From Enterobacter kobei (GTDB lineage: Bacteria > Pseudomonadota > Gammaproteobacteria > Enterobacterales > Enterobacteriaceae): a stretch of 64,000 bases of DNA. The translations under genes were made by a program, and so were the position numbers. Shown piece after piece: positions 42,604 through 52,684 of this stretch (within the stretch, counting starts at the first letter, position 1; every line of letters starts with the position of its first letter). The notes under the pieces are model-generated. The model did not search any database. It had not been told where the DNA came from and saw only the letters and a program-made list of their open reading frames with translations. The DNA lies in assembly GCF_018323985.1 (NCBI RefSeq), contig NZ_AP024590.1:2170001-2234000 (forward strand). The letters run 5' to 3'.

Positions 42604-43758
42604 TTACTGACGCTCGCCCAGCGCGATTTTCAGACGGTTTAACCAGCCACACAAGCCGCTCCACACCAGCAATGAGAGGGCCTGTTGCGTGGAAAAACCC
42701 TCCTCGATAAGCGGATTAAACTGCGCGGCGCTAAAGCGATCTGCGGCACGTGTCAGCTGTTGCACCGCGACCACTACCGCCCGTGTCCGGGCATCGTGCT
42801 GACTCCAGCGTAACACCGCCTGCTCGCCGTCCTGTAACGCGGCGAGGAGTGCTTCATCGTCCGGACTTTGCGGGCGAGCATAAAAACAGTCCACGCTGCC
42901 GTTGATGCGCGCGGTGAGCAGCGCTACTTGGTCTGTCAGGGCCGGGGCGAGGTCGGCCCGGAGATCGCTTTGCACAATCGCGCCCAGTTCATTAAGCACG
43001 CCGTGCTCATGCGCAAGCTGCGATGCCAGCACGCGAAGCTCCGGCAGCGTCTGCCACTGTGCCTGCGCGTCAAGCTGGGTTGCGCTGGCGCGCCGCTGCT
43101 CCACGCCGTTGAAGGCGGGCGTCCACGCGGCGGACCCGGCACTAAACGGCTCGGCTGCGGCCCATGCCTGCATCTCCATACCTGGCATCCAGCGCACTGG
43201 CAGTCCTTCCATGGCCTGAAACGCGGCGATCGCTCGCGCCTGAAACCCAATAAAGCCGATGATCTGATCCATCAGAATGATGTCGTCGCAGGTCAGACCG
43301 ACCTCATCAAGCTGCTGACGGGCGCGGTTGTCGATCACTTCCGGGGAGCTGGCAAGCTGGCGGGCGTATTGGGTGATTTGCGCCAGCCGACGATTACTCT
43401 CCCGGGACGGATCCGGGCCGTTAAGCGGCGCGAGGCGGGCGGCATAGTGATTGCACAGTCGCTGGACGCCATAAACCTGGGCCACGGTCAGCGCGGTGCT
43501 AAGACGGTCGTAAGCGGTAAAGGTGCGCAGGCGGCTCACGGCGACCTGCTGCGGAAACAGACGGGCGCACAGATTACGCGCCGGGCGCAGCCAGGACTCA
43601 CAGGCGATAAGCAGTTCATCAGGCAGCGGTAAGTCCAGCAAAAAGCGGTCATTAACGGTGGCGGCTTCGGGAACTAATGGTAGCGCGGGAGTCTGGCCGG
43701 TACTCGACTGGGTTTCATGATACCAGTGACCTTTGCCGGAAAAACGGCGTTGTTCCAT
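42604..43758 (-). CDS. yciW: YciW, AhpD/carboxymuconolactone-decarboxylase-like protein
   Basis: A 384-residue protein related to CMD/AhpD alkylhydroperoxidase-like proteins; E. coli yciW belongs to the CysB regulon and affects cysteine and methionine sulfur use, but its reaction is unproven. Typical stretches are HYAARLAPLN, DIILMDQIIGFIGFQARAIAAFQ and NRLKIALGERQ at the end. The start MEQRRFSGKGHWYHETQ at 43758 has AAGGAACG upstream; 24 upstream codons are unconserved. Confidence 0.88.
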   Translation of the reverse strand: MEQRRFSGKGHWYHETQSSTGQTPALPLVPEAATVNDRFLLDLPLPDELLIACESWLRPARNLCARLFPQQVAVSRLRTFTAYDRLSTALTVAQVYGVQRLCNHYAARLAPLNGPDPSRESNRRLAQITQYARQLASSPEVIDNRARQQLDEVGLTCDDIILMDQIIGFIGFQARAIAAFQAMEGLPVRWMPGMEMQAWAAAEPFSAGSAAWTPAFNGVEQRRASATQLDAQAQWQTLPELRVLASQLAHEHGVLNELGAIVQSDLRADLAPALTDQVALLTARINGSVDCFYARPQSPDDEALLAALQDGEQAVLRWSQHDARTRAVVVAVQQLTRAADRFSAAQFNPLIEEGFSTQQALSLLVWSGLCGWLNRLKIALGERQ

Positions 43759-43905
43759 GAGCGTTCCTTGATCTGAAAGTGACGATCCGGAGACGTGACA
43801 GCAGGATGCGCCGGATCTTTTTCGCAGCATTATCCTGGCGTAAGCGGGAGGGGGGATGAAATATTGTTGGGTGATAACAAAGATCAGAAAGGCATAACGG
43901 CGAAA

Positions 43906-43931
43906 ACACCCCCTCCGGTCGGAAGGGGTGT
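43906..43931 (-). terminator. fabI terminator
   Basis: Arms ACACCCCCTCC and GGAAGGGGTGT with one mismatch; on the minus strand TTTTC follows. Confidence 0.7.
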
Positions 43932-43939
43932 CAGGGGGA

Positions 43940-44728
43940 TTATTTCAGTTCCAGCTCGTTCATCGCGGCAATGCTGAAGCCACCGTCAACGTGAACCACT
44001 TCACCTGAAATACCACCCGAGAGGTCAGAGCACAGGAAGGCGGCGCTGTTGCCTACATCTTCGATGGTCACGGTACGACGGATCGGCGTTACCGCTTCGC
44101 AATGCGCCAGCATCTTACGGAAGTCCTTAATACCGGACGCCGCCAGGGTGCGGATCGGACCGGCAGAGATGGCGTTCACACGCACACCTTCCGGGCCCAT
44201 GGCGTTAGCCATGTAACGCACGTTTGCTTCCAGAGACGCTTTCGCCAGACCCATTACGTTGTAGTTCGGGATAGCGCGCTCTGCGCCCAGGTAGGACAGG
44301 GTCAGCAGGGCAGAGTTCGGGTTCAGCATCGCGCGGCAGGCTTTCGCCATAGCCACAAAGCTGTAGGAGCTGATGTCGTGCGCGATTTTGAAACCATCAC
44401 GGGTTACGGCGTTAACGTAGTCGCCATCCAGCTGATCGCCCGGTGCGAAACCGATGGAGTGTACGAAACCGTCGAATTTCGGCCAGCTTTTAGCCAGTTC
44501 GGTAAACAGCGCTTCGATGCTCTCATCTTCCGCCACGTCGCACGGCAGCACCAGGCTGGAGCCCAGGTCAGCGGCGAAACCTTCAACACGGCTTTTCAGC
44601 TTGTCGTTCTGGTAGGTAAAGGCCAGTTCTGCGCCTTCGCGATGCATTGCCTGTGCGATACCCCAGGCGATGGAGAGTTTACTGGCAACGCCAGTAATCA
44701 GAATGCGTTTACCGGTAAGAAAACCCAT
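43940..44728 (-). CDS. fabI: Enoyl-[acyl-carrier-protein] reductase (NADH) FabI
   Basis: Completes each fatty-acid elongation round by reducing enoyl-ACP. It has 262 residues, as E. coli. N-terminal ITGVASKLSIAWGIA is the cofactor site; the catalytic Tyr146, Tyr156 and Lys163 are at E. coli numbers. Gly93 is wild type, so the common triclosan-resistance change at that residue is absent. Confidence 0.98.
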   Translation of the reverse strand: MGFLTGKRILITGVASKLSIAWGIAQAMHREGAELAFTYQNDKLKSRVEGFAADLGSSLVLPCDVAEDESIEALFTELAKSWPKFDGFVHSIGFAPGDQLDGDYVNAVTRDGFKIAHDISSYSFVAMAKACRAMLNPNSALLTLSYLGAERAIPNYNVMGLAKASLEANVRYMANAMGPEGVRVNAISAGPIRTLAASGIKDFRKMLAHCEAVTPIRRTVTIEDVGNSAAFLCSDLSGGISGEVVHVDGGFSIAAMNELELK

Positions 44729-44886
44729 AGCTTTGAATCCTTATAGTTTCTGCTCATTTTATGACTTAAGAATCATCATCTTAGGATTGTTAAGTCACAA
44801 TTATTCAACACTAATGTTAAATTATATCCCACTGACAATGGGGTCTGTCACGTTATTTTTCCCGTCACGCCGCGGCGCGGCACAGG

Positions 44887-45693
44887 TCAGACGTCTTTGC
44901 GCCAGGCATCGGCGGTTAAGGCTTCACCAAAATGCCCGGCAATCAGCCGTTTGGTCAGGTCGTGCAGCGGCGAGGCCAGCACGTCGGCCGTGCTGCCGCG
45001 CTCCACCACTTCACCCTGATGCATCACCAGCACCTGGTCGCTGATGTGCTTCATCATGCCAATATGCTGAGTAACATAAATGTATGAAATTCCTTGTTTT
45101 TCCTGTAACTCCAGCATCAGGTTGATCAGCTGCGAGCGCATCGACATGTCCAGCGAGGCCAGCGCTTCATCGGCAATGATCACCTGCGGTCGCAGGATCA
45201 GCGCGCGCGCCAGCCCCAGACGCTGTTTCTGACCTGGCGCCAGCATATGCGGATAGTAGCTGACGTGATCCGGCAGCAGTCCCACCATGCGTAACGTTTC
45301 GCCGATACGCTTACGGCGCGCTTCCGGGGTGAGATCGGTGTTCAGTCGTAGCGGGAAATCGAGGATCTGCGAAATGCGCGACCGTGGATTCAGCGACGTC
45401 GACGGATCCTGAAAAATCATGCGGATGCGCTGGCTGCGGAATGAGTAATCGCCATAGTGCAGGGGATGGTCGTTAATGCGCAGTTCGCCGGTGGTCGGTT
45501 CGGTCATGCCCGCCAGCATTTTAGCCAGCGTTGACTTACCGGAGCCGTTCTCACCGATGATCGCCAGCGTCTGTTTCTCCCGCAATGTAAAGCTCAGCGG
45601 TTTTACCGCCTCCAGCGTCTGACGGCGGAACCAGCCGGTGCGATAGCGGAAGGTTTTGCTCAGGTTATGCACTTCAAGCAGGGTTTCAGCCAT
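44887..45693 (-). CDS. sapF: SapF, ABC transporter ATP-binding protein
   Basis: ATPase of the SapABCDF peptide/putrescine-type transporter linked to antimicrobial-peptide sensitivity. It has 268 residues with Walker A GENGSGKST, Q-loop FQDPSTSLNP, signature LAPGQKQR and Walker B VIIADEALASLD. The start at 45693 matches the family (MAETLLEVHNLSK); the longer open frame overlaps sapD. One base separates it from the sapD stop. Confidence 0.96.
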   Translation of the reverse strand: MAETLLEVHNLSKTFRYRTGWFRRQTLEAVKPLSFTLREKQTLAIIGENGSGKSTLAKMLAGMTEPTTGELRINDHPLHYGDYSFRSQRIRMIFQDPSTSLNPRSRISQILDFPLRLNTDLTPEARRKRIGETLRMVGLLPDHVSYYPHMLAPGQKQRLGLARALILRPQVIIADEALASLDMSMRSQLINLMLELQEKQGISYIYVTQHIGMMKHISDQVLVMHQGEVVERGSTADVLASPLHDLTKRLIAGHFGEALTADAWRKDV

Positions 45694-45694
45694 C

Positions 45695-46687
45695 TTATTC
45701 ACGCTCCATATTGAGGGGGAAGTGGCAGGCAAACAGATGATTTTTCGGCCCCGCCAGGCGCGGCGTGTCGATACATTTACGCTGCGCATACGGACAGCGC
45801 GGTCCAAGACGGCAGCCTATCGGTAGCTGTTCCAGCAACGGGATGGCCCCCGGCAGGGTGTTCAGACGGCTTTTATGCGGCATCGGGCTGCCAAAATCCG
45901 GGATCGCGCGGATCAGCGCCTGGGTATAAGGATGGTGCGGCGTGCTGATCAAATCCTCGCTCGGCGCGGTTTCCACCGTCTGCCCGCAGTACATCACGTT
46001 GATGCGATCGGCCCACTGGCTCAGCATCTGTAAATCATGACTGATCAGCAAAATCGTGGTGTTGTTGTTCTGGTTAAGCCGGGCCAGCAGGCGGAAAATC
46101 TGCGCCTGGGTAGTCGGCTCCATGGCATTGGTCGGCTCGTCGGCGATCAGCAGACGCGGTTGATTTGCCAGCGCAATGGCGATCATCACTTTCTGGCACT
46201 CGCCCTCAGTCAGTTCGTAAGGAAAGCTGCGCATCGCATCTTTATGATCCTTAATCCCTACCCGGTGCAGAAGTTCGATGGCACGGCGTTTACGCCAGCC
46301 CAAACGCTGCCACCAGCGGCCTTTGTAGGTCCAGCCGGAGATATTTTGCATCAGCTGTTTGCCCACGCGCTCGGAGGGATCGAGACAGGACTGTGGCTCC
46401 TGGAAAATCATCGACACATTATGACCGAGCAGTTTGCGCCGCTCGCGAGCGGAAAGACGCATCAGATCGATGTCGTCAAAGCGCATACGGTCGGCGGTGA
46501 CGCGCCAGTTATCTTTCGTCACGCCACAAATCGCTTTTGCGATCAGGCTTTTACCGGAGCCGGATTCACCCACCAGCCCGCGGACTTCCCCTTCGGCCAG
46601 CGTAATGCTCACCCGATCAACAGCGCGCACCCATTGCTCGCCAATTTTGACCTCAATGGTCAGATTACGAATATCGAGTAACGGCAT
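45695..46687 (-). CDS. sapD: SapD, ABC transporter ATP-binding protein
   Basis: Partner ATPase in the Sap system; in E. coli SapD also supports Trk potassium uptake. It has 330 residues with Walker A GESGSGKS, Q-loop FQEPQSCLDP, signature LTEGECQK and Walker B LLIADEPTNAME, and a C-terminal oligopeptide-transporter cysteine segment (GCRLGPRCPYAQRKC). The start overlaps the sapC stop. Confidence 0.96.
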   Translation of the reverse strand: MPLLDIRNLTIEVKIGEQWVRAVDRVSITLAEGEVRGLVGESGSGKSLIAKAICGVTKDNWRVTADRMRFDDIDLMRLSARERRKLLGHNVSMIFQEPQSCLDPSERVGKQLMQNISGWTYKGRWWQRLGWRKRRAIELLHRVGIKDHKDAMRSFPYELTEGECQKVMIAIALANQPRLLIADEPTNAMEPTTQAQIFRLLARLNQNNNTTILLISHDLQMLSQWADRINVMYCGQTVETAPSEDLISTPHHPYTQALIRAIPDFGSPMPHKSRLNTLPGAIPLLEQLPIGCRLGPRCPYAQRKCIDTPRLAGPKNHLFACHFPLNMERE

Positions 46688-47577
46688 TATTCCACCCCCG
46701 CATTGACCGCACGACGAATGCCGTCGCCCAGCAGGTTAACCAGCAGCACGCTCAGCATAATCGCCACGCCCGGCAGCATCACCGTCCAGGGCGCAACGTA
46801 GATCAGCTCCAGCGCATCGCCAAGCATTGCGCCCCATTCCGGGGAGGGCAGCTGCGCCCCCAGATCGAGAAAGCCCAGCGCGGCAATATCCAGGATCGCC
46901 ATCGACAGCGCGCGGGTGATTTCCGTCACCAGCCCGGAGGTCATATTTGGCAGGACGGCGAACCACAAAATATTCATTGTTGTCGCGCCATCCAGACGGG
47001 CGGCAACAACGTACTCTTTTTCCAGCTCATCATGCACCAGGCTGTAGACCGAACGGACCATGCGCGGCAGCAGCGCCAGCCAGACGGCAAACATCGCGTG
47101 ACTGAGGTGGGGGCCGGAAAACGCCACCACGATAATTGCCAGCAATAAGGACGGGATCGACAGCAGCGTATCCAGAATATGATTCAGCACCGCCGAACGC
47201 AGGCCGTGGGTCGCCCCGGCAATAACGCCGAGCACCAGTCCGCACAGCGTCGCCGCCAGCGTCACCACAAATGCGCCACCTACCGTAGGCGCGGCACCGC
47301 TCAGCAGTCGGCTTAACACATCGCGGCCCAGATCGTCCGTGCCGAGGAAAAAGGAAACTTCGCCATAGCGCGACCAGGACGGCGGCAGCAACTGATAGCC
47401 AAGGAACTGCTGATCGATACCATAAGGCGCAAACCACGCGCCAAACAGGCACAGCAGTACCAGGCCTGCGCAGCCGTACAGGCCGATCATCGCGGTCGTG
47501 TCGCTGTAAAATTTGCGCCAGACGTTGCGCAGCGCACCGGGCGCGCGCTTTTCGCTGTACACGTTATCGGAGGGCAT
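46687..47577 (-). CDS. sapC: SapC, ABC transporter permease
   Basis: A DppC/OppC-type permease of 296 residues with an N-terminal cytoplasmic arm (KRAPGALRNVWRKF), a first helix near 30-50 and a BPD transmembrane domain with the EAA-like loop DGATTMNILWFAVLPN. It overlaps sapB by 14 nt. Confidence 0.96.
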   Translation of the reverse strand: MPSDNVYSEKRAPGALRNVWRKFYSDTTAMIGLYGCAGLVLLCLFGAWFAPYGIDQQFLGYQLLPPSWSRYGEVSFFLGTDDLGRDVLSRLLSGAAPTVGGAFVVTLAATLCGLVLGVIAGATHGLRSAVLNHILDTLLSIPSLLLAIIVVAFSGPHLSHAMFAVWLALLPRMVRSVYSLVHDELEKEYVVAARLDGATTMNILWFAVLPNMTSGLVTEITRALSMAILDIAALGFLDLGAQLPSPEWGAMLGDALELIYVAPWTVMLPGVAIMLSVLLVNLLGDGIRRAVNAGVE

Positions 47578-48529
47578 ACCATTCCTTATGTTTCAAGGGG
47601 TTCGCCAGCGCGCCCACAATGTCAGAAATGACGTTCACGGTGATCACCAGTGCACCAATCACCATCACACCGGCGGAAATCGCGGCGTAATCCTGCTGGC
47701 GAATGGCGTTGATCATCCAGCGCCCCAGACCCGGCCAGCTGAACACCATTTCGGTGATCATCGCCAGCGTCAGCATGGTAGAGAACTGCAAACCAAGACG
47801 CGGGATCACCGGTGGCAGGGCGTTATGCAGCACATGCCGGCGGAGGATAGTAAAGCGCGATACGCCCCGCGTGGCGGCGGCTTTAATATAATTCTGCTCG
47901 AAAACGTCAATGGTACTCAGGCGCATCAGACGGATCACTTCGGTCGTTGGCGCTACCGCCAGCGTCAGCACCGGCAGCACCATATGACGCAGGGCGCTCA
48001 TGATCATCTCATCGCGCCACGGTGAATCCGACAGCCAGGCGTCAATAATCGCAAACCCGGTTACCGTTTTCACCTCGTACAGCAGATCAAAACGCCCGGA
48101 GACCGGCAACCAGCCCAGCGTGAGAGAGAAAAACAGGGTCAACAGCAGCGCCAGCCAGAACACCGGAATGGAGAAGCCGAGCAGCGCCAGCGCGCTGATA
48201 AACTTATCCTGCCATTTATTGCGTGAAATCCCCGCCAGCATACCGACAGGAATGCCGAGCACCAGCGCAAAGGTAAAGGCCAGAATGCACAGTTCCATGG
48301 TGGCCGGGAACACATCTTTTAACTGTTCGGAAATCAGCTGGCCGTTGATGCTGGAGACGCCAAAATCCCAGTGCAGTACGCCGTTAAACCAGAATGCCCA
48401 GGCGTTCCACAACGACGCCCCTGACAGCGGCGCATGGGGCGTGAAATAACTCAGGCTGAAGGCGACAAAGGTCAGCAAAAAGAGCGTGACCATCAGCAAA
48501 AGAATGCGCCGCAGCGTAAAGATGATCAT
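47564..48529 (-). CDS. sapB: SapB, ABC transporter permease
   Basis: A DppB/OppB-type permease of 321 residues. Six hydrophobic segments, with the coupling loop AAATRGVSRFTILRRHVLHNALPP. The start overlaps the sapA stop by 4 nt (ATGA). Confidence 0.96.
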   Translation of the reverse strand: MIIFTLRRILLLMVTLFLLTFVAFSLSYFTPHAPLSGASLWNAWAFWFNGVLHWDFGVSSINGQLISEQLKDVFPATMELCILAFTFALVLGIPVGMLAGISRNKWQDKFISALALLGFSIPVFWLALLLTLFFSLTLGWLPVSGRFDLLYEVKTVTGFAIIDAWLSDSPWRDEMIMSALRHMVLPVLTLAVAPTTEVIRLMRLSTIDVFEQNYIKAAATRGVSRFTILRRHVLHNALPPVIPRLGLQFSTMLTLAMITEMVFSWPGLGRWMINAIRQQDYAAISAGVMVIGALVITVNVISDIVGALANPLKHKEWYALR

Positions 48530-50172
48530 GGCTGTTTATCCTCAGAATGCTCTTTTTCACGCGACACGCCAGCAAAAGAGGCGTTACCAAAAGGACTCAA
48601 CACCAGCCCTTTCATATCGTAGCGATACGCCTGCAAACGCAGCGACGATGCCAGCGGCAGTACCGGCAGTTCGCGGGCGAGAATGCTTTGCGCTTCATCA
48701 TAGGCATCGATGCGCGATGCCAGCTGCTGCGACAGCAGGGCCTTTTGCAGTACGCTGTCAAATTCGCGGTTGCACCAGTGGGCAAAATTGGTCTGCGATT
48801 CGATGGCCGCGCAGCTTAGCAGCGGACGGAAGAAGCTGTCCGGGTCATTACTGTCCGTTGACCAGCCGGAAAGAGTGAGGTCGTGATTCATGTCCATCAG
48901 GCGCGCTTCCTGGAAACGGCCTTCCACCGGGACGATCTTGACGGTCACGCCAATCTGCGCCATATCCGCCTGAATGAGTTCAGCCGTTTTCAGCGGACTG
49001 GGGTTCCAGGCCTGGGAGCTGGTCGGCACCCACAATTCGAGGCTCAGATTTTCCAGTCCCAGCGCTTTCAGGCGTGCCCGCGCTTCGTCCGGGTTGTATT
49101 CGGTGATTTTCGCTTCGTTATCATAGGCCCAGGAGGCGCGCGGCAAAATAGACGCGGCGGTTTCGGCGGTCCCGTAATAAATAGACTGCATCAGGCGCTG
49201 ATTATTAATCGCCAGCGCCAGCGCATGACGCACCTGCGGATTATTCAGCGGCGGCTTATCGGTATTAAAAGCCAGATAGGCGATATTCATGCCAGGGCGC
49301 AGGTTCAGACGCAGGCGCGGATCGTCACGCAGGCTGGTAAGCTGGCTGGCCGCGGGCCACGCCAGCACATCGCACTCGCCGGTGAGCAGCTTCGATAAAC
49401 GTCCGGTGCCGCCGGAACCCAGATCGACCACTACCTGCGGCATCAGCGGGGTGCCGCGCCAGAATTTTTCGTGACGTTGTAACCGAATATACTGTCCGGC
49501 ACGGTAATCGCTGAGCTGGAACGGACCGGTGCCAACCGGCTGACGGTCAATCAGTTCCTGATGATCGGTTTTCGCCAGCGTGGCCGCATATTCTGCCGAC
49601 ATCACCGACGCATAGTGGGTGGCCAGATGCCACAGGAAGGACGCATCCGGCTGGCGCAGGCGAAATTCCACGGTGCGGTTATCAATTTTGCGGACGCTTT
49701 CCACGCTGTCGGCAAACTGCAGGCTGTCGAAATAGGGGAAGCTGCTGCCGTTGATGTTATGCCACGGATGTTTGCGGTCAAAAATGCGCTGGAAGGTAAA
49801 GGTTACATCGTCGGCATTCAGCTTACGGGTGGGGGTAAACCACGCCGTGGTCTGAAACGCTACGTCATTGCGCAGGCGAAAACGGTAGGTCGCGCCGTTA
49901 TCCAGCACTTCCCAGCTTTCCGCCAGCTCCGGCACCAGCCGGTAAGTATAAGGATCGACATCCAGCAGGCGATCGTAAAGTTGAGCGGCGAGGGTATCGA
50001 CAATCAGGCCGCTGCTCGCTTTTTGCGGATTGAAGGTATTGACCTGACCGTTAACGCAGTAAACAAACCCGCTGTCACGAATATCGCGGGCGGCAGGCGG
50101 CACAGGCGCAGCCTGCGCCATTCCGCTTAACAGACCGGCGCTTATCAGCAGGGACGATAAAATTAGGCGCAT
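48526..50172 (-). CDS. sapA: SapA, periplasmic substrate-binding protein
   Basis: Family 5 solute-binding protein of the Sap transporter; in some pathogens it binds antimicrobial peptides or heme. It has 548 residues (E. coli 547). The signal peptide ends near GMAQAAPVPP. Conserved stretches include VDTLAAQLYDRLLDVDPYTY and GMNIAYLAFNTDKPPLNNP. The start at 50172 (MRLILSSLLI) matches the family; 14 codons upstream are open but charged. Confidence 0.96.
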   Translation of the reverse strand: MRLILSSLLISAGLLSGMAQAAPVPPAARDIRDSGFVYCVNGQVNTFNPQKASSGLIVDTLAAQLYDRLLDVDPYTYRLVPELAESWEVLDNGATYRFRLRNDVAFQTTAWFTPTRKLNADDVTFTFQRIFDRKHPWHNINGSSFPYFDSLQFADSVESVRKIDNRTVEFRLRQPDASFLWHLATHYASVMSAEYAATLAKTDHQELIDRQPVGTGPFQLSDYRAGQYIRLQRHEKFWRGTPLMPQVVVDLGSGGTGRLSKLLTGECDVLAWPAASQLTSLRDDPRLRLNLRPGMNIAYLAFNTDKPPLNNPQVRHALALAINNQRLMQSIYYGTAETAASILPRASWAYDNEAKITEYNPDEARARLKALGLENLSLELWVPTSSQAWNPSPLKTAELIQADMAQIGVTVKIVPVEGRFQEARLMDMNHDLTLSGWSTDSNDPDSFFRPLLSCAAIESQTNFAHWCNREFDSVLQKALLSQQLASRIDAYDEAQSILARELPVLPLASSLRLQAYRYDMKGLVLSPFGNASFAGVSREKEHSEDKQP

Positions 50173-50262
50173 AATTTCTTTGGTTTTAAGACTGATCTGC
50201 AAAGTGTATCGCACTTAACGCTGCTGCGTAAAAATGTCTGCGGATAACTGGCGGAAAAGTCA

Positions 50263-51654
50263 TCAAACGCGCCATATTCGCAATCGGCTGACGCTAAACA
50301 GCAGTGCCAGCACGGTGGCGAGGGCGGCTACCCACAAACTCAGGTGCACAGCCAGCGCATTGTTCGACAGCGACAGGATCACCCCGACCAGCGCCGCGCC
50401 CAGACACTGCCCGAAGGTCCGCATAATCGCCAGTACGCCGGAAGCATAGCCGCTGTTTTCCCGTGATACGTTCGACAGCATTTCGCGGTTGTTGGGACTC
50501 TGAAAGCAGCCAAACCCCAGGCCGCAGACCAGACTGCGCACACCGATGTCCCACATTGCCGCGCGATCCGGCAATAGCGCCAGCAGGGCCAGCCCGACAG
50601 CAAACACACACAGCCCGAGGGTTGAGATAAGCGCAGGGGAATGGCGATCCGCCATGCGTCCGGCGTGAGGCGCAACCAGAATGATGCCCAGCGGCCAGGG
50701 TGTAAACAGCAACGCCGACTCAAAAGCGCTGTAACCGTAAACGCTCTGAAATAAAAACGGCAGCGCGACAAAGGTCATCCCCTGGCTGACAAAAGAGGCC
50801 AGTGAGGTCAGCGCCGCCAGAGAAAAACGCCTCGACGCGAACATCGCCAGCGGCAGCAGCGGTTTTGGCGCACGTTGCTGCCGCCAGACGAAGAGTCCGC
50901 CTGCGGTAATGGCAAGCGCTCCATACGCCAGCGCGGTAAACAGCATGCCGTCATCTTTATCTGGCCGGGAAAAGGTGCTGGCGATCATGATCAGCGCGCC
51001 GAGCATTATCGCCGACAGCCACGCACCGGCGACGTCAAACGGCTCGCGCTGCGGCGCTTTTTTACCGGGGATCACCCGCAGGGTTAGCATGAGGGCAATC
51101 GCGCCGAGGGGCAGATTCACCGCAAACAGCCAGCGCCAGTCCAGCGCGGCGAGCAGTGTGCCGCCAAGCAGCGGGGCCAGCGCGGTACTGGCGGCGATCA
51201 GCAATGCATGCAGCCCAAGAATGCGGCCCAGCAGTCGGTCGGGAAAGACGGATCGCAGGATCGCCGGAGCAATGCTCAGGGTTGCCGCCCCGCCAATCCC
51301 CTGCACGATACGCCAGCCGGTTAGCGCCGTGAGCGAGGACGACAGCGCGCAACTCAGCGAGGCCGCCGTAAACAGGCTCAGCCCGCAGGCAAACAGCAGG
51401 CGGAAACCGAAACGGCTTGCCAGGGCTGCAAAAATTGCCAGCGTCATCGCCGCCGCCAGCAGATAACCGTTCGCTACCCACACCGCTGCCGGCGCTGACA
51501 CTTTTAGGGCCGCGGCGATCTGCGGCAGGGCGATATTGACCATTGATCCGTCAAACACCGCCATGGTAGTGGAGGTCATCACCGCCGCCATCGCCAGCGC
51601 ACGCGGGCTTCCGGGTAAGCCTTCGTCGCCTGCTTTATCAGAAAAGAGTTCCAT
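50263..51654 (-). CDS. MFS transporter, DHA2-like drug/metabolite exporter
   Basis: A 463-residue major facilitator protein with about 14 hydrophobic segments, typical of drug:H+ antiporters of the EmrB/QacA branch. Motif C-like residues follow the helix at LHALLIAASTALAPLLGGTL, and the early MAVFDGSMVNIALPQIA segment is characteristic. It is divergent from a hydrolase/YCII/LysR set, suggesting shared control. The substrate is unknown. Not part of the E. coli gene order here. Confidence 0.85.
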   Translation of the reverse strand: MELFSDKAGDEGLPGSPRALAMAAVMTSTTMAVFDGSMVNIALPQIAAALKVSAPAAVWVANGYLLAAAMTLAIFAALASRFGFRLLFACGLSLFTAASLSCALSSSLTALTGWRIVQGIGGAATLSIAPAILRSVFPDRLLGRILGLHALLIAASTALAPLLGGTLLAALDWRWLFAVNLPLGAIALMLTLRVIPGKKAPQREPFDVAGAWLSAIMLGALIMIASTFSRPDKDDGMLFTALAYGALAITAGGLFVWRQQRAPKPLLPLAMFASRRFSLAALTSLASFVSQGMTFVALPFLFQSVYGYSAFESALLFTPWPLGIILVAPHAGRMADRHSPALISTLGLCVFAVGLALLALLPDRAAMWDIGVRSLVCGLGFGCFQSPNNREMLSNVSRENSGYASGVLAIMRTFGQCLGAALVGVILSLSNNALAVHLSLWVAALATVLALLFSVSRLRIWRV

Positions 51655-51891
51655 CCTGTCTACCTTATTAACCTGTTGTTATCAGCTGACAGCGTACTGG
51701 CGCATGACACCGGGCGGAAGACGCAGCAGTTGCAGTTATAACCTGCACCGGACGCCTGTTATTGCGAGGCATCTGGATCATCCCTGAACAATTATTTTGT
51801 CTGATTTTGCATGATACATGTCATTTAAGACGCTTCAAAACGTACCCGTGGGATCGCTACACTGACTGCACTCAACAAGACGGGAGTGCCG

Positions 51892-52656
51892 ATGATGCAT
51901 CCTTTTTTACGCCGCACGGCACTGGTAATGGGGCTGTGGTCCAGTGCCACCTTTGCACTTTATGCCGGGGATCAGAACATCAAAAATATCGTATTAGTAC
52001 ATGGCGCTTTTGCCGATGGCTCAAGCTGGTCGGCGGTGACATCGCGTCTGCAGGCAAAGGGCTACCACGTGACGGCGGTACAAAATCCGCTGACCTCGCT
52101 GGCCGATGATGTGGCGGCGACTGAACGCGTCATTGCGCGGCAGTCAGGTGATGTCCTGCTGGTAGGCCACTCATGGGCAGGGGCGGTGATAAGCCAGGCC
52201 GGGAATGCGCAAAACGTCAAAGGACTGGTTTATCTTTCCGCGCTGGTGCCTGACAGTAATGAGTCTGTGGCCGATCTGCTCGAGCGACTTCACGCCCCGA
52301 TGGAGGGCATGGCGGCGGATCGCGACGGTCTGATCTGGCTGGACAACGCCGATGCCTATCATCAGCTCATGGCCAACGACCTGAGCCACTATCAGGCGCG
52401 GTTACTCGCTGCCGCCCAGCAACCCATTGCCGCTCGCGTATTCAGCGAGAAAGTACAGCATGCAGCCTGGCGGGATAAACCGTCCTGGTATCTGTTGACC
52501 GAAAACGATCACGCCCTTAAACCCGACGTGCAGGCCTTAATTGCCCGGCAAACGGGCGCGCGCGTGCTGCGTCTTAATTCCAGCCATATGTCGATGATTT
52601 CACATCCGGATGCGGTAGCGACCTTTATTGATAACGCTGCCCGTCGCAGTCAATGA
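51892..52656 (+). CDS. Exported alpha/beta hydrolase
   Basis: A 254-residue alpha/beta hydrolase with an N-terminal signal-like segment (residues 5-25, TALVMGLWSSATFALYA). The oxyanion region VLVHGAFADGSSW, nucleophile GHSWAG (Ser94) and the late SSHMSMISHP with the catalytic His mark a family often annotated as esterase-like. The start at 51892 has GGGAG upstream; a GTG two codons earlier is the alternative. 28 nt before the YCII gene. Substrate unknown. Confidence 0.82.
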   Translation: MMHPFLRRTALVMGLWSSATFALYAGDQNIKNIVLVHGAFADGSSWSAVTSRLQAKGYHVTAVQNPLTSLADDVAATERVIARQSGDVLLVGHSWAGAVISQAGNAQNVKGLVYLSALVPDSNESVADLLERLHAPMEGMAADRDGLIWLDNADAYHQLMANDLSHYQARLLAAAQQPIAARVFSEKVQHAAWRDKPSWYLLTENDHALKPDVQALIARQTGARVLRLNSSHMSMISHPDAVATFIDNAARRSQ

Positions 52657-52684
52657 CCTGTCCCTCAACCACGTGGAGATCGCT